Origin: Wenzhouxiangella limi
Lineage (GTDB): Bacteria; Pseudomonadota; Gammaproteobacteria; Xanthomonadales; Wenzhouxiangellaceae
Assembly: GCF_010499265.1 (NCBI RefSeq)
Contig: NZ_JAAGSC010000031.1
Coordinates: forward strand, 124,001-188,000
DNA length: 64,000 nt
Direction: 5' to 3'
Shown: one piece after another, positions 19,342 to 28,538 of the stretch
Layout: every line of letters begins with the position of its first letter
Position numbering within the stretch: position 1 is the first letter of the stretch
Position numbers and translations under genes: made by a program
Notes under the pieces: model-generated
What the model was told of the DNA's origin: nothing
Database searches by the model: none
The model's input: the letters and a program-made list of their open reading frames with translations, nothing else

Positions 19342-21276
19342 ATGAGCAAGATTATCGGCATCGATTTGGGAACAACCAACTCCTGTGTGGCCCTGATGGA
19401 AGGGGGCAAGACACGGGTCATAGAAAACGCTGAAGGCGATCGGACGACGCCGTCAACCGTCGCGTTCACCAAAGATGGCGAGGTGCTGGTTGGCCAGCCG
19501 GCCAAGCGCCAGGCCGTCACCAATCCGGAGCGCACGCTCTACGCGGTCAAGCGACTGATCGGCCGCAAGTACAGCGAAGACGTGGTTCAAAAGGACAAGG
19601 GCCTGGTGCCTTACAAGATTATCGAGGCCGACAACGGTGACGCCTGGGTCGAGGTGGACGGCAAGAAGATGGCGCCGCCGGAAATTTCGGCGCGCGTGCT
19701 GATGAAGATGAAAAAGACCGCGGAAGAATACCTCGGTGAAGAAGTGTCCGAAGCCGTCATTACCGTTCCGGCCTATTTCAACGATTCGCAGCGTCAGGCG
19801 ACCAAGGATGCCGGCAAGATTGCTGGTCTGAATGTTCGTCGTATCATCAACGAGCCCACCGCGGCCGCGCTGGCCTATGGTCTGGACAAAAAGGGTGCCG
19901 ACCGCAAGGTCGCTGTTTACGATCTCGGTGGCGGCACGTTCGATATCTCGATCATCGAGATTGCCGATGTCGACGGTGAAAAGCAGTTCGAGGTGCTCGC
20001 AACCAACGGCGATACCTTTCTCGGCGGCGAAGACTTCGATCTGCGCCTGATCGACTATCTGGCCCAGGAGTTCAAGAAGGACCAGGGCGTAAATCTGCAA
20101 AACGATCCGCTGGCCCTGCAGCGCCTGCGCGAGGCGGCCGAGCGGGCCAAGATCGAACTGTCGTCTGCCGAGCAGACCGAGGTCAATCTGCCCTATATCA
20201 CCGCGGACGCGTCGGGCCCGAAGCACCTGAATATCAAGGTCACGCGTTCGAAGCTTGAGTCGCTGGTCGAGGATCTGATCAAGCGCTCAATCGAGCCGTG
20301 CCGCACCGCGCTCAACGATGCCGGGCTCAAGGTGGGCGACGTCGACGAGGTCATTCTTGTCGGTGGGCAGACCCGTATGCCGCAAGTGCAGAAATCCGTG
20401 GCCGAGTTCTTCGGCAAGGAAGCCCGCCGTGATGTCAACCCGGACGAGGCCGTGGCCGTCGGGGCGGCGATCCAGGGGGGCGTTTTGGCCGGTGACGTCA
20501 AGGACGTGCTGTTGCTGGACGTCACCCCGCTCTCGCTCGGCATCGAGACCCTGGGTGGGGTGTTCACCAAGCTGATCGAAAAGAACACCACAATCCCGAC
20601 CAAGGCCTCGCAGGTCTTTTCCACCGCCGAGGACAACCAGAGCGCGGTCACCGTGCACGTTCTCCAGGGCGAGCGCGAGATGGCAGCCGCGAACAAGTCC
20701 CTGGCCCGCTTCGACCTGACCGGTATCCCGGCTGCTCCACGGGGCATGCCGCAAATTGAAGTCACCTTCGATATCGATGCCAACGGGATTTTGCATGTGT
20801 CGGCCAAGGATCAGGCCACCGGTCGCGAGCAGCGCATTGAGATCAAGGCCGGTTCGGGCCTGAGCGAGGACGAAATCGACAAGATGGTGCAGGATGCCGA
20901 GACCCACCGGGAAGAAGACAAGCGCTTCCAGGAATTGGTCACGGCGCGCAATTCGGCCGATGGCGTGGCGCATGCAACGCGAACCAGCCTGAAGGAAAAT
21001 GCCGATGCCATTGACGATGAAACCCGTAAGCGCATCGAGGATGCCCTGGCCAAGGTCGACGAAGCGATCAAGGGCGACGACAAGGCAGCGATCGATTCGG
21101 CGGTCAACGAGCTGCAGCAGGCCGGCGCCGAGCTGTATCAGAAGGCCGCCGAAAAAGCCCAGGCCGAGACCGGTGGCGGTTCCGCGGAAGAAGCGTCGCA
21201 GGACAGCGGATCGGGTGACGGTGGCGACGAGGTCGTAGATGCCGAGTTCACCGAGGTTGACGACGATAAGAAGTGA
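19342..21276 (+). CDS. dnaK: Chaperone DnaK (Hsp70)
   Basis: ATP-dependent chaperone. 644 residues: nucleotide-binding domain with [28 protein letters not shown] and [10 protein letters not shown]; linker [19 protein letters not shown]; substrate-binding domain and helical lid; C-terminal acidic tail ending [10 protein letters not shown]. The ATG at 19342 gives the canonical MSKIIGID; an in-frame ATG 12 codons upstream only adds unrelated residues. Works with GrpE and DnaJ, encoded on either side. Confidence 0.99.
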   Translation: MSKIIGIDLGTTNSCVALMEGGKTRVIENAEGDRTTPSTVAFTKDGEVLVGQPAKRQAVTNPERTLYAVKRLIGRKYSEDVVQKDKGLVPYKIIEADNGDAWVEVDGKKMAPPEISARVLMKMKKTAEEYLGEEVSEAVITVPAYFNDSQRQATKDAGKIAGLNVRRIINEPTAAALAYGLDKKGADRKVAVYDLGGGTFDISIIEIADVDGEKQFEVLATNGDTFLGGEDFDLRLIDYLAQEFKKDQGVNLQNDPLALQRLREAAERAKIELSSAEQTEVNLPYITADASGPKHLNIKVTRSKLESLVEDLIKRSIEPCRTALNDAGLKVGDVDEVILVGGQTRMPQVQKSVAEFFGKEARRDVNPDEAVAVGAAIQGGVLAGDVKDVLLLDVTPLSLGIETLGGVFTKLIEKNTTIPTKASQVFSTAEDNQSAVTVHVLQGEREMAAANKSLARFDLTGIPAAPRGMPQIEVTFDIDANGILHVSAKDQATGREQRIEIKAGSGLSEDEIDKMVQDAETHREEDKRFQELVTARNSADGVAHATRTSLKENADAIDDETRKRIEDALAKVDEAIKGDDKAAIDSAVNELQQAGAELYQKAAEKAQAETGGGSAEEASQDSGSGDGGDEVVDAEFTEVDDDKK

Positions 21277-21324
21277 TGCAGGGTCTGACTGGTCCGGGCC
21301 TTGCCCCGGAGAAAGGGGTGCGGC

Positions 21325-22443
21325 ATGCCGGCTGATTACTACGAAACGCTGGGCGTGGCGCGGACCGCTACGCCCGATGAACTGAAGAAAGCTTACCGCC
21401 GGCTCGCCCGGCGGTATCACCCCGACGTGAGCTCGGAACCCGACGCCGAGGCGCGTTTCAAGGAAATCCAGAGCGCCTACGGTGTGCTCAAGGACGAAAA
21501 GAAGCGGGCGGCTTATGATCGTTTCGGTCACGCCGGGGTGAACGGAGCGGGCGGCGGTGGGCCCGGTGGCGCGGGCTTTGGCGATATCAACGATATCTTC
21601 GGGGACATTTTCGGCGATATCTTCGGCGGCAGCCGGCGTCGTCGACAGCAGTCGCGGCGGGGTCAGGATCTGCGCTATGAACTCGAGCTGGAACTCGAGG
21701 AAGCCGTGCAGGGCGGCGAAAAGGAAATCCGGATCCCGACGCTGGGCAAATGCACCAGCTGCGACGGCACCGGCTCCAAGAGCGGTCGGCTGGATGTCTG
21801 TTCGACCTGCGGTGGCCAGGGCCAGGTCCGCATGCAGCAGGGAATTTTCTCGGTGCAGCAGACTTGCCCGGCCTGCGGCGGCAGCGGTCGAACGATCAAG
21901 GATCCCTGCGCGGAATGCGACGGCAACGGCCAGGTTCGCGAGACCCGAACGCTGCAGGTCAAGATCCCGCCGGGGGTGGACGAAGGCGATCGGATTCGGC
22001 TGAGCGGCGAGGGTGCCGCCGGGGCCCAGGGCGGTCAATCCGGCGATCTGTATGTCGACATTCACGTGCGTCCGCATCCGCTGTTCCAGCGCGACGGTGA
22101 CGATCTGTTCTGCGAAGTGCCCATACCCATCACCACGGCAGCGCTGGGCGGACAGCTCAAGGTACCGACGCTGAAGGGATCGGTGATGCTCAAGATTCCG
22201 GCCGAAACCCAGCCGGGCAAGCTCTTTCGCCTGCGCGGCAAGGGCGTGCAGTCGGTGCGCAGCCGTGCCACGGGCGACCTGCTGTGCCGGGTAGCGGTGG
22301 AAACGCCGATCAATCTGACCCGCGAGCAGAAAGATCTGCTGCGCGAGTTCCAGCGCTCGTTCGAGGACAATTCGCACAACAATCCGCAGTCAAGCAGCTG
22401 GACCGATCGGGTCAAGAGTTTCTTCGACCGCATGGGCTTGTAG
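21325..22443 (+). CDS. dnaJ: Chaperone DnaJ (Hsp40)
   Basis: Co-chaperone that stimulates DnaK ATPase. 372 residues: J domain with HPD (RRYHPDVS) at about 32-34, Gly/Phe-rich linker with [10 protein letters not shown], four CxxCxGxG zinc repeats ([32 protein letters not shown]) and two C-terminal client-binding domains. The start at 21325 has GGAGAAAGGGG upstream. It sits 48 bp after dnaK. Confidence 0.98.
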   Translation: MPADYYETLGVARTATPDELKKAYRRLARRYHPDVSSEPDAEARFKEIQSAYGVLKDEKKRAAYDRFGHAGVNGAGGGGPGGAGFGDINDIFGDIFGDIFGGSRRRRQQSRRGQDLRYELELELEEAVQGGEKEIRIPTLGKCTSCDGTGSKSGRLDVCSTCGGQGQVRMQQGIFSVQQTCPACGGSGRTIKDPCAECDGNGQVRETRTLQVKIPPGVDEGDRIRLSGEGAAGAQGGQSGDLYVDIHVRPHPLFQRDGDDLFCEVPIPITTAALGGQLKVPTLKGSVMLKIPAETQPGKLFRLRGKGVQSVRSRATGDLLCRVAVETPINLTREQKDLLREFQRSFEDNSHNNPQSSSWTDRVKSFFDRMGL

Positions 22444-22450
22444 TCGGCCC

Positions 22451-23188
22451 GTGCGCGTTTTGGTCAGTGGCGCCAGCGGGGCGGTCGGAAAAGAACTCCG
22501 GCGACTGATCGAGGCCGATCCCGAGCTGGAACTGGCCGGTGTGGCCGACCGGTCGGGCTTTTTCGGCTCTGGAGATCAGGGCGATGTCCTGGTCGACTTT
22601 TCCCATCCGGCGCTGACGCTGCGCTGTCTGGAACTGGCCGAGCAGCGCGGCCTTCCGCTGGTCATCGGGACCACCGCCCTGACCGAGCGGTGCCGGGATC
22701 GGATTGAACAAGCGGCAACCCGCATTCCGCTGTGCGTGGCGGCCAACTTCAGCGTCGGGGTAACGGTCATGCTGGAACTGGCCGCGCGAGCGGCTTCGGC
22801 CTTGCCCACGACTTTTGATATCGAAATCGCCGAGGCCCATCACCGCCGCAAACTCGACGCGCCCTCCGGCACCGCACTGGCGCTGGGCGAGGCGGTTGCC
22901 CAAGCGCGCAAACAAGTGTTGTCGGAGCAGGCCGTGATGGATCGCAGCGTCAGGCGCGAGCCTCGGTCGAGCGCTGAAATCGGCTTCCAGGTCAGCCGCG
23001 GCGGTGACGTCGTCGGCGAGCACAGCGTTCAGTTCTTCGGGGATGGCGAGCGCCTGGAAATTGTCCATCGCGCGACCGACCGCTCGATTTTTGCCCGGGG
23101 TGCGCTGCTGGCGGCCAGAAAGCTGACGGAGCGGGGCGCCGGCAGAGTAGAATTCCGCGATCTATTGGTGGGTGAAATCGGCTCATAG
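22451..23188 (+). CDS. dapB: 4-hydroxy-tetrahydrodipicolinate reductase
   Basis: Reduces the DapA product in lysine and diaminopimelate synthesis. 245 residues: NAD(P)-binding loop VSGASGAVGKEL at the N-terminus and the signature AHHRRKLDAPSGTA with catalytic His and Lys at about 135-139. The GTG start, 7 nt after the dnaJ stop, has no Shine-Dalgarno; a TGTAGT hexamer ends 6 nt before it, so it may be read by coupling or as a leaderless mRNA. The DnaJ-DapB neighbourhood is common in related bacteria. Confidence 0.97.
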   Translation: MRVLVSGASGAVGKELRRLIEADPELELAGVADRSGFFGSGDQGDVLVDFSHPALTLRCLELAEQRGLPLVIGTTALTERCRDRIEQAATRIPLCVAANFSVGVTVMLELAARAASALPTTFDIEIAEAHHRRKLDAPSGTALALGEAVAQARKQVLSEQAVMDRSVRREPRSSAEIGFQVSRGGDVVGEHSVQFFGDGERLEIVHRATDRSIFARGALLAARKLTERGAGRVEFRDLLVGEIGS

Positions 23189-23193
23189 AATCG

Positions 23194-23221
23194 TTGACAA
23201 GCGGTGCCAAATTGCTACAAT
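23194..23221 (+). promoter_or_regulatory. Strong promoter of the tRNA-Ala/tRNA-Glu operon
   Basis: Perfect TTGACA, a 16-nt spacer, then TACAAT, followed by a GC-rich discriminator typical of stringently controlled stable-RNA promoters. It lies 14 bases before tRNA-Ala. Confidence 0.88.
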
Positions 23222-23235
23222 GCACGGCTTGACTT

Positions 23236-23311
<76 letters not shown>

Positions 23312-23345
23312 GAATTCGACCTAGGCACGATGTTTTACGGTTTTA

Positions 23346-23421
23346 GTCCCCATCGTCTAGAGGCCTAGGACACCGCCCTTTCACGGCGGCGACCGGGGTT
23401 CGAATCCCCGTGGGGACGCCA
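23346..23421 (+). tRNA. tRNA-Glu (anticodon TTC)
   Basis: 76 nt with encoded CCA. Acceptor GTCCCCA pairs with TGGGGAC, the anticodon stem CCGCC/GGCGG encloses CTTTCAC with anticodon TTC, and the T stem is CGGGG/CCCCG. It lies 34 nt after tRNA-Ala and shares its promoter. Confidence 0.98.
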
Positions 23422-23460
23422 AAATAAAAAGGCCCGCCAAAGCGCGGGCCTTTTTATTTT
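23421..23460 (+). terminator. Terminator of the tRNA operon
   Basis: A perfect 17-bp stem (23421-23437 with 23444-23460), a 6-nt loop and T-rich 3' side, starting directly at the tRNA-Glu 3' end. Its 3' half is part of the duplicated 63-bp unit. Confidence 0.93.
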
Positions 23461-23495
23461 GACCTCCCCAATGCGGGATCGAACTCCAGGGTTCG
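23433..23495 (+). repeat. 63-bp direct repeat, copy 1
   Basis: First copy of a unit that recurs at 23596-23658 with 60 of 63 identical positions. It begins with the CCCGC-CAAAGC-GCGGG hairpin of the tRNA terminator, continues through a T-rich stretch and ends with about 38 bp of non-coding sequence of no recognised type. Confidence 0.9.
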
Positions 23496-23502
23496 ACTCG
23501 GA

Positions 23503-23544
23503 GGTCGCGCAGCGACCGGAGAGCGCTGATGCGCAAGCATCAGC
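23503..23544. other. Two perfect hairpins between the repeat copies
   Basis: GGTCGC/GCGACC with a 3-nt loop (23503-23517) and GCTGATGC/GCATCAGC with a GCAA tetraloop (23525-23544). They lie in the 100-bp spacer between the two repeat copies. No coding frame here resembles a protein. Confidence 0.7.
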
Positions 23545-23595
23545 AATCCCCGGCCACCGTAATCCCGCGCGCCGGTACTGCCACCATCCAGAAAT

Positions 23596-23658
23596 CCCGC
23601 CAAAGCGCGGGTATTTTTATTTTGACCACCCCAATGCGGGATCGAACTCCAGGGTTCG
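23596..23658 (+). repeat. 63-bp direct repeat, copy 2
   Basis: Second copy, differing at three positions (two in the T-rich stretch, one beyond). It keeps the 5-bp hairpin and T-rich tail, so it still looks like a terminator on the plus strand. It ends 7 bp before the stop of the last antiporter gene and separates the tRNA unit from that operon. Confidence 0.9.
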
Positions 23659-23664
23659 GCAAAG

Positions 23665-25293
23665 TCAGTTCCACAACGTCAACCACAACAGTCCGATCAG
23701 CAACAGCGCCGCCAGCCCGGTGGCCTGGACGCTGCGCTGGTGATGCTCGAAAAATCCCTGCAGCTGGTGCAGGCGGTCCAGCAGATGCGAATGCGGCCGG
23801 TGACGGCGCTCGCGCTGGGCAAGGAGTCGCGGCAGATGGCCGGCCAATTGTTCGACGAGGACGACGAGATCCCCTTCCGGAATCTGCCCGGAAGCACGCC
23901 AGTTCAGCCTCACCGCTGCCGCGACGATAACAGCGGTCAGGATCAGCGGCCAGACAGCGGCCCACAGCATGTAGATCTTGACGGGTTCAATCAGGTCATG
24001 CCCCGCGGCCCAGATCCAGGGGAGAACCAGTCCAGAGAGAACCAGCAGGGCCCAGGATGGTTGTAGTGACGGGTTTCGGGTGCGGGTATGGCGAGCGATC
24101 TGCCAGGCATGCCAAAGCAACAGTGCCGTGGCCGTTGACGTCAGGGCCAGGACGACGCCCAGGATCTCTGCCGGCGTGTGATGCACGGCGGCCTTCAGCG
24201 CGTTCTTGGCCAGGTAGCCGCTGGTGAAGGGGAAGGCCGAGAGCGACAGCGCAGGCAGCGCGAACAGGACTGTGCCGATGCGGCCGAGGGCGAGTGAACT
24301 GCCGCAGGCAAGGAAAAGGGCCGCCTTGTTCAGACCGTGGTGCAGCGCCATGAAGCCAACCAGCGCCAGCAAGGCGTTGCGCTGATCGGGCAGCAGGATG
24401 GTCAGGCCGAATGCGGCAAGGATCAGGCCCATCTGGCTGATCGTGGAATAGGCCAGCACGGTCTTGATGCGCTCCTGGGTGAGCCCGATCACTACGCCGG
24501 CAAATGCCGTGAACAGGCCCAGCCAGATCAGGGTCCAGCCGATCCAGGCCGGATCTTCGGGCAGGCCGGGGACGAAACGCAGCCAGCCCATCAGGCCAGC
24601 CTTGACGATCACGCCTGACAGAATGGCGCTGGCGGGGACGGGAGCCACCGGATGGGCCAGCGGTAGCCACAGATGCAGCGGCATGATGCCCATCTTGACC
24701 GCGAAGCCGGCCAGCAGCAGCCAGCGGGCCGGGGAGGCGGAAAGCGTTTCATGATGACCTGTAAAGCTGGCGAAATCAGCGTTTCCGATGGTTCCAGCCA
24801 GTAGCAGGATGCCACTTAGAATCGCGGCTTCGCCCACGAAGGCCATGACCAGGTAAACCCGGGCCGCCCGCCAGGCCTGGGGATTGTGTTCGTGGGTGAT
24901 CAGCAGATAGGCCGACAGGGTCAGCAGCGCATAGCCTATGTAGAACGAGGCGATATCGCCGGCCAGCAGCAGCAGGCTCATCCCGCTTAGTGCGCCCAGC
25001 CAGCCGCTCCAGAACCAGCGCCGGTCGCGCTCGATGGTGTTCCAGGCAAACCAGGCGCTCAGGTTCCAGGCCACTGCTGTCAACAGGATCAGTGGCTGGT
25101 TGACTTCGTCAACGCGCAGAGAAACCCCCAGTAGCGGCCACGAAAAGGCGACTTCCGGCCGGGTCAGCAGCGGCAAGAACAAAGCCGCGCCCGACCAGGG
25201 CGTCAGCGCGATCGCCAGGCGCCGGTAACGCTCCGGCGCGGGAAACAGCAGCATCAGCGTCAGCGGCAGCACCACGGCGAGGACCGCACTCAT
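23665..25293 (-). CDS. Third MrpD/NuoL-M-N-type antiporter subunit, TM5 glutamate replaced
   Basis: Membrane subunit of a multi-component cation/proton antiporter, homologous to the proton-pumping subunits of complex I. 542 residues, about 14 transmembrane helices. The TM7 lysine is present (FAVKMGIMPLHLWLP), as are later lysines (HHGLNKAALFLA, SGYLAKNALKAA). The TM5 glutamate that is invariant in working subunits is replaced by alanine (GYALLTLSAY against YELLTLTTW in the neighbour). A cytoplasmic Arg/His-rich helix (about 460-515) and a last membrane helix extend the C-terminus. The start at 25293 overlaps the previous gene by 4 bp. Last gene of the operon. Confidence 0.88.
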   Translation of the reverse strand: MSAVLAVVLPLTLMLLFPAPERYRRLAIALTPWSGAALFLPLLTRPEVAFSWPLLGVSLRVDEVNQPLILLTAVAWNLSAWFAWNTIERDRRWFWSGWLGALSGMSLLLLAGDIASFYIGYALLTLSAYLLITHEHNPQAWRAARVYLVMAFVGEAAILSGILLLAGTIGNADFASFTGHHETLSASPARWLLLAGFAVKMGIMPLHLWLPLAHPVAPVPASAILSGVIVKAGLMGWLRFVPGLPEDPAWIGWTLIWLGLFTAFAGVVIGLTQERIKTVLAYSTISQMGLILAAFGLTILLPDQRNALLALVGFMALHHGLNKAALFLACGSSLALGRIGTVLFALPALSLSAFPFTSGYLAKNALKAAVHHTPAEILGVVLALTSTATALLLWHAWQIARHTRTRNPSLQPSWALLVLSGLVLPWIWAAGHDLIEPVKIYMLWAAVWPLILTAVIVAAAVRLNWRASGQIPEGDLVVLVEQLAGHLPRLLAQRERRHRPHSHLLDRLHQLQGFFEHHQRSVQATGLAALLLIGLLWLTLWN

Positions 25294-26786
25294 GGGAAGT
25301 ACCCCGCGACAATGCTGTCCACCCAGTTCAGGGGGCTGAGCGGATGACCCGCCAGCAAGCCCACGCCCAGCGACAGCACGGCGGCAACGATGGCCGAGCC
25401 CACCAGAGAGCCGGTCTCGAGCCGGCTGACCCGGGCCTCGTGGGGCCACTGATCAGGGGGCGGATGCAGCCAGATTCGCTTGAGCACCGGCAGGAAGTAG
25501 GCGGCGTTGAGCACGCTGCTGGTCACCAGTATGGCCACGACCCATGTTCTTCCGGCTTCGACCGCGCCGGCGCCCAGATACCATTTACTGACAAAACCGG
25601 CGACCGGCGGCAGACCGATCATGCCCAGCGCACCGACGGTGAAACTGGTGCTGGTCCAGGGCATGCGCCGACCGATGCCGTCGAGCTGATCGATACGCTT
25701 GACGCCGAGCAGGTTGGCAAAGATCCCCGCGCAGAAGAACAGGATGATCTTCATCAGGCCCTGGTGGACCAGGTGAACGATGCCACCGACGGTGGCGACC
25801 GGGCCGCCGATGGCGATGCCCAGAATGATGTAGGAGACCTGGCTGACGGTGGAAAAGGCCAGCCGTTTCTTCAGGTCCACCTGGCGCAGCGCCTGTACGG
25901 ATCCGTACAGGATGGTGAATGCTGCGATCAGCAGCAGCGGAAGGTCCAGGCCGAGATCGGCGACCAGATCGGCGCCGTAGACGTCTTCGACCAGCCGGAT
26001 CAGGCCGAAAGCGCCGGCCTTGACCACCGCGACCGCGTGCAGCAATGCGCTGACCGGCGCCGGCGCGACCATGGCTTTGGGCAGCCAGCCGTGCAGGGGG
26101 AACAGGGCGGCCTTGACCCCCATGCCGATGGTCAAAAGGACAAAGATGATCTGCAGGCTTAGCCGGGCGTCTACGGCATGGTCGGCCAGCGTGCCACCGG
26201 CAACGAAAGCCTGGGGTCCGCTGATTCCGTACAGCCAGACCAGTCCAACCAGAAAAAGCGCCCCGCCAGATAGCGTGTAGCGCAGATACGTGCCCCCGGC
26301 GCGAATCGCGGTCGCGGTCCCGTTATGAACCACCAGCGGCCAGGTGGTGAGCGTGAGAAGTTCATAAAAGATGAAGAAGGTCAGCAGGTTGCCGGCCATG
26401 CTGATGCCCATGGTCGCGGCGACGCACAGGCTGAAGAAACCGAAAAACCGGGCTCGGTTGGGCGAGCGTTCCAGGTAGGCGATGGCATAAACGGTGGTCA
26501 CCAGCCACAGGACCGCCGACAAGGAGGCAAACAGCATGCTCAACGCGTCCGCTCTCAGGACCAGGTCCAGTCCTGGCACCAGGGAGACCCGGAACTCCGG
26601 CGTAAACCCGTTGCGCACCAGCAGGCCGATCATCACCACCAGCAGCAACTTCGCGATCGCGGCCGCCAGGTTCAGGATGATGCGCAGCAGCGCATGACGC
26701 TCGCCGGCAACAAAGATCACGATACCGGTCAGCGCCGAGACGATGACCGTCAGCAAAGGCGTCCAGAACATCAGCTGGTCCATCAT
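25290..26786 (-). CDS. Second MrpD/NuoL-M-N-type antiporter subunit
   Basis: 498 residues, about 14 transmembrane helices. The key charged residues of the family are kept: TM5 Glu (FYELLTLTTW), TM7 Lys (MGVKAALFPLHGWLP), Lys in the helix VVKAGAFGLIRL, Lys in HQGLMKIILFF and TM12 Lys (GFVSKWYLGAG). It should carry protons or cations through half-channels as in complex I. The ATG at 26786 overlaps the previous stop (ATGA). An in-frame ATG follows immediately. Confidence 0.9.
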   Translation of the reverse strand: MMDQLMFWTPLLTVIVSALTGIVIFVAGERHALLRIILNLAAAIAKLLLVVMIGLLVRNGFTPEFRVSLVPGLDLVLRADALSMLFASLSAVLWLVTTVYAIAYLERSPNRARFFGFFSLCVAATMGISMAGNLLTFFIFYELLTLTTWPLVVHNGTATAIRAGGTYLRYTLSGGALFLVGLVWLYGISGPQAFVAGGTLADHAVDARLSLQIIFVLLTIGMGVKAALFPLHGWLPKAMVAPAPVSALLHAVAVVKAGAFGLIRLVEDVYGADLVADLGLDLPLLLIAAFTILYGSVQALRQVDLKKRLAFSTVSQVSYIILGIAIGGPVATVGGIVHLVHQGLMKIILFFCAGIFANLLGVKRIDQLDGIGRRMPWTSTSFTVGALGMIGLPPVAGFVSKWYLGAGAVEAGRTWVVAILVTSSVLNAAYFLPVLKRIWLHPPPDQWPHEARVSRLETGSLVGSAIVAAVLSLGVGLLAGHPLSPLNWVDSIVAGYFP

Positions 26787-28231
26787 CGCGGCAGCCCCGG
26801 CGGCAGACCGGCCTCGACCAGATCCAGAATCGGTGCCGAGGTAAAGCCCGCGATGATGGCGCCGACGGCCAGCAGCATAGCTGCCAGACTGGCTGTGTCG
26901 GGCGTGCGCTTCAGGTGTCGATGGTTGCCGCGACGTCGCGGATGCAGGCAGACCACGGCCAGCACCCGGAACAGGTAGGCGGCAGCGAGCAGGCCGCCTA
27001 GGGCGATGAGGATCAGCCAACTCCAGGCTCGTGCGCTCCAGGCTGCTTCAAGAAACAGCCATTTGGCCAGGAATCCGCCGCTCGGCGGCAGCCCCATGAT
27101 GCTCACGCCGCCCAGCGCCAGGGCGAAAACATCCAGCGGCAGACGCTGATCGATGCCGGCAAGATGGCGCAAGCGGTCGGTGCCCAGGCTTCGAAGAATG
27201 TTGGCGGCGGCCAGAAACATGGCGGCCTTGGCCATACCGTGGGAAAGCAGGTGATAGCTGGCCGCCTGGAACGCCAGCGTGCTGGCCAGCGGGAACAGCA
27301 GCAGCAGGTAGCCCAACTGCGCAACGGTGGAGTAGGCGATGATCAGTTTCAGGCGCTGCTGGACCAGGGCGGCCAGCGAGCCGTAGACGATGGCCATGCC
27401 GCCCAGCACACCAAGCAGCAGGGCAGCCCTGTCCAGGTCCCATTCCGGCACTCCCCAAAACCAGAGCCGCCAGATGAGATAGATGGAGACCTTGACCACC
27501 ATGGCCGACAGGATGGCGCTGACCGGGCCGGGAGCGTTGCCGTGGGCCGCCGGTAACCACGCGTGCAGCGGGAAAATGGCCGCCTTGATCAGCAGACCGA
27601 CGATCATCAGGGCAATGGCCGTCACCGACAGCCACCCGGGTGCCAGACGCTCGGCAAGCAGGTACAGATCGAGCACCCCGGTTTGACCATAGATCAGGCC
27701 CACGCCCAGCAGGTACAGCAACGAGGCCAGCAGAGCCAGCAGCAGGTAGCGCATCGCCGCGCGCAGGGCCGGCGGCTTGCCTTCCAGGGCAATCAGACCG
27801 ATCGCGGTGAGGGTGACCAGCTCCAGGGTCACGTAGATATTGAACAGGTCGGCCGACAGAAGCAGCGCGTTCATGCCGGCAAACAACAGCAGCCAGAGCG
27901 GCCAGAAGCGATGGGCGTGGGGTTGACCGGGCCGGAACGAGCAGTTGGCATGCAGGCTGATCAGCAGGGTCATGCCGACGTTGAGCCAAAGCATCAACAG
28001 GCTCAGAGGGTCCAGCTGCCATGCGATGCCCAGCGGGGCCGAATGGCCGGCCAGAGCTATTCGATACGCTCCGTTTTCCAGCACCTCCAGCGTCGGGATC
28101 AGCAGCAATAACGGCAGCGGCATCAGCCCGACGCGGATACTCAGCCCCAGCCAGGCTGTTGGCAGTACCACCGCGCCGGCCGCGGCCAGCAGCGGCAGAA
28201 AGACGATCAGCGCCAGGGCTTCAGTCGTCAT
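26783..28231 (-). CDS. mnhD: Mrp/Mnh antiporter subunit D (NuoM/N-like)
   Basis: 482 residues with about 14 transmembrane helices. TM5 Glu (YVTLELVTLTAIG), TM7 Lys (LLIKAAIFPLHAWLP), the helix MVVKVSIYLIWR, HGMAKAAMFLA and TM12 Lys (GGFLAKWLFLEAAW) are all present. This is the first of three such subunits and the best match to MnhD by position after mnhC. It overlaps mnhC by 11 bp. Confidence 0.92.
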   Translation of the reverse strand: MTTEALALIVFLPLLAAAGAVVLPTAWLGLSIRVGLMPLPLLLLIPTLEVLENGAYRIALAGHSAPLGIAWQLDPLSLLMLWLNVGMTLLISLHANCSFRPGQPHAHRFWPLWLLLFAGMNALLLSADLFNIYVTLELVTLTAIGLIALEGKPPALRAAMRYLLLALLASLLYLLGVGLIYGQTGVLDLYLLAERLAPGWLSVTAIALMIVGLLIKAAIFPLHAWLPAAHGNAPGPVSAILSAMVVKVSIYLIWRLWFWGVPEWDLDRAALLLGVLGGMAIVYGSLAALVQQRLKLIIAYSTVAQLGYLLLLFPLASTLAFQAASYHLLSHGMAKAAMFLAAANILRSLGTDRLRHLAGIDQRLPLDVFALALGGVSIMGLPPSGGFLAKWLFLEAAWSARAWSWLILIALGGLLAAAYLFRVLAVVCLHPRRRGNHRHLKRTPDTASLAAMLLAVGAIIAGFTSAPILDLVEAGLPPGLPR

Positions 28232-28538
28232 TCTCCGGCTCGTCCTCGACGGCCAGGGTCGCCTTGCCGGTTTCCTGGCTCATCCGAACCATTAGCGCCA
28301 GACCGAAGGCCGTTGCCGAGACGGCGATGACAATGCCCGTCAGGACCAGCGCCTGCGGAATGGGATCGGCCTGGCCGGAGATCGGCGTCGCGGTTGCCAC
28401 CAGCAGGATGAAGATCGAGCTTCCCATGATGTTGATGGCAAACAGCTTGCGCATCAGGTGGGCGCTGACGATCAGGCCGTGAACGCCGATTCCGAAAAGC
28501 ACGGCTGCGGCAAGGACGTAGAGCGTGGCGCTATCCAT
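28221..28538 (-). CDS. mnhC: Mrp/Mnh antiporter subunit C (NuoK-like)
   Basis: 105 residues and three transmembrane helices, homologous to NuoK. The segments GIVIAVSATAFGLAL and HLMRKLFAINIMGSSIFILL are typical; the end is acidic. It overlaps the genes on both sides. Confidence 0.93.
   Translation of the reverse strand: MDSATLYVLAAAVLFGIGVHGLIVSAHLMRKLFAINIMGSSIFILLVATATPISGQADPIPQALVLTGIVIAVSATAFGLALMVRMSQETGKATLAVEDEPENDD

Noticed and set aside
20287-22377. 696-codon open frame opposite dnaK-dnaJ
   Set aside because: It is antisense to two certain genes, with low-complexity Leu/Gly/Arg sequence and no domain.
23459-23930. Short frames through the repeat region after tRNA-Glu
   Set aside because: They read through a terminator, two hairpins and a direct repeat and then antisense into the antiporter gene; no ribosome site.
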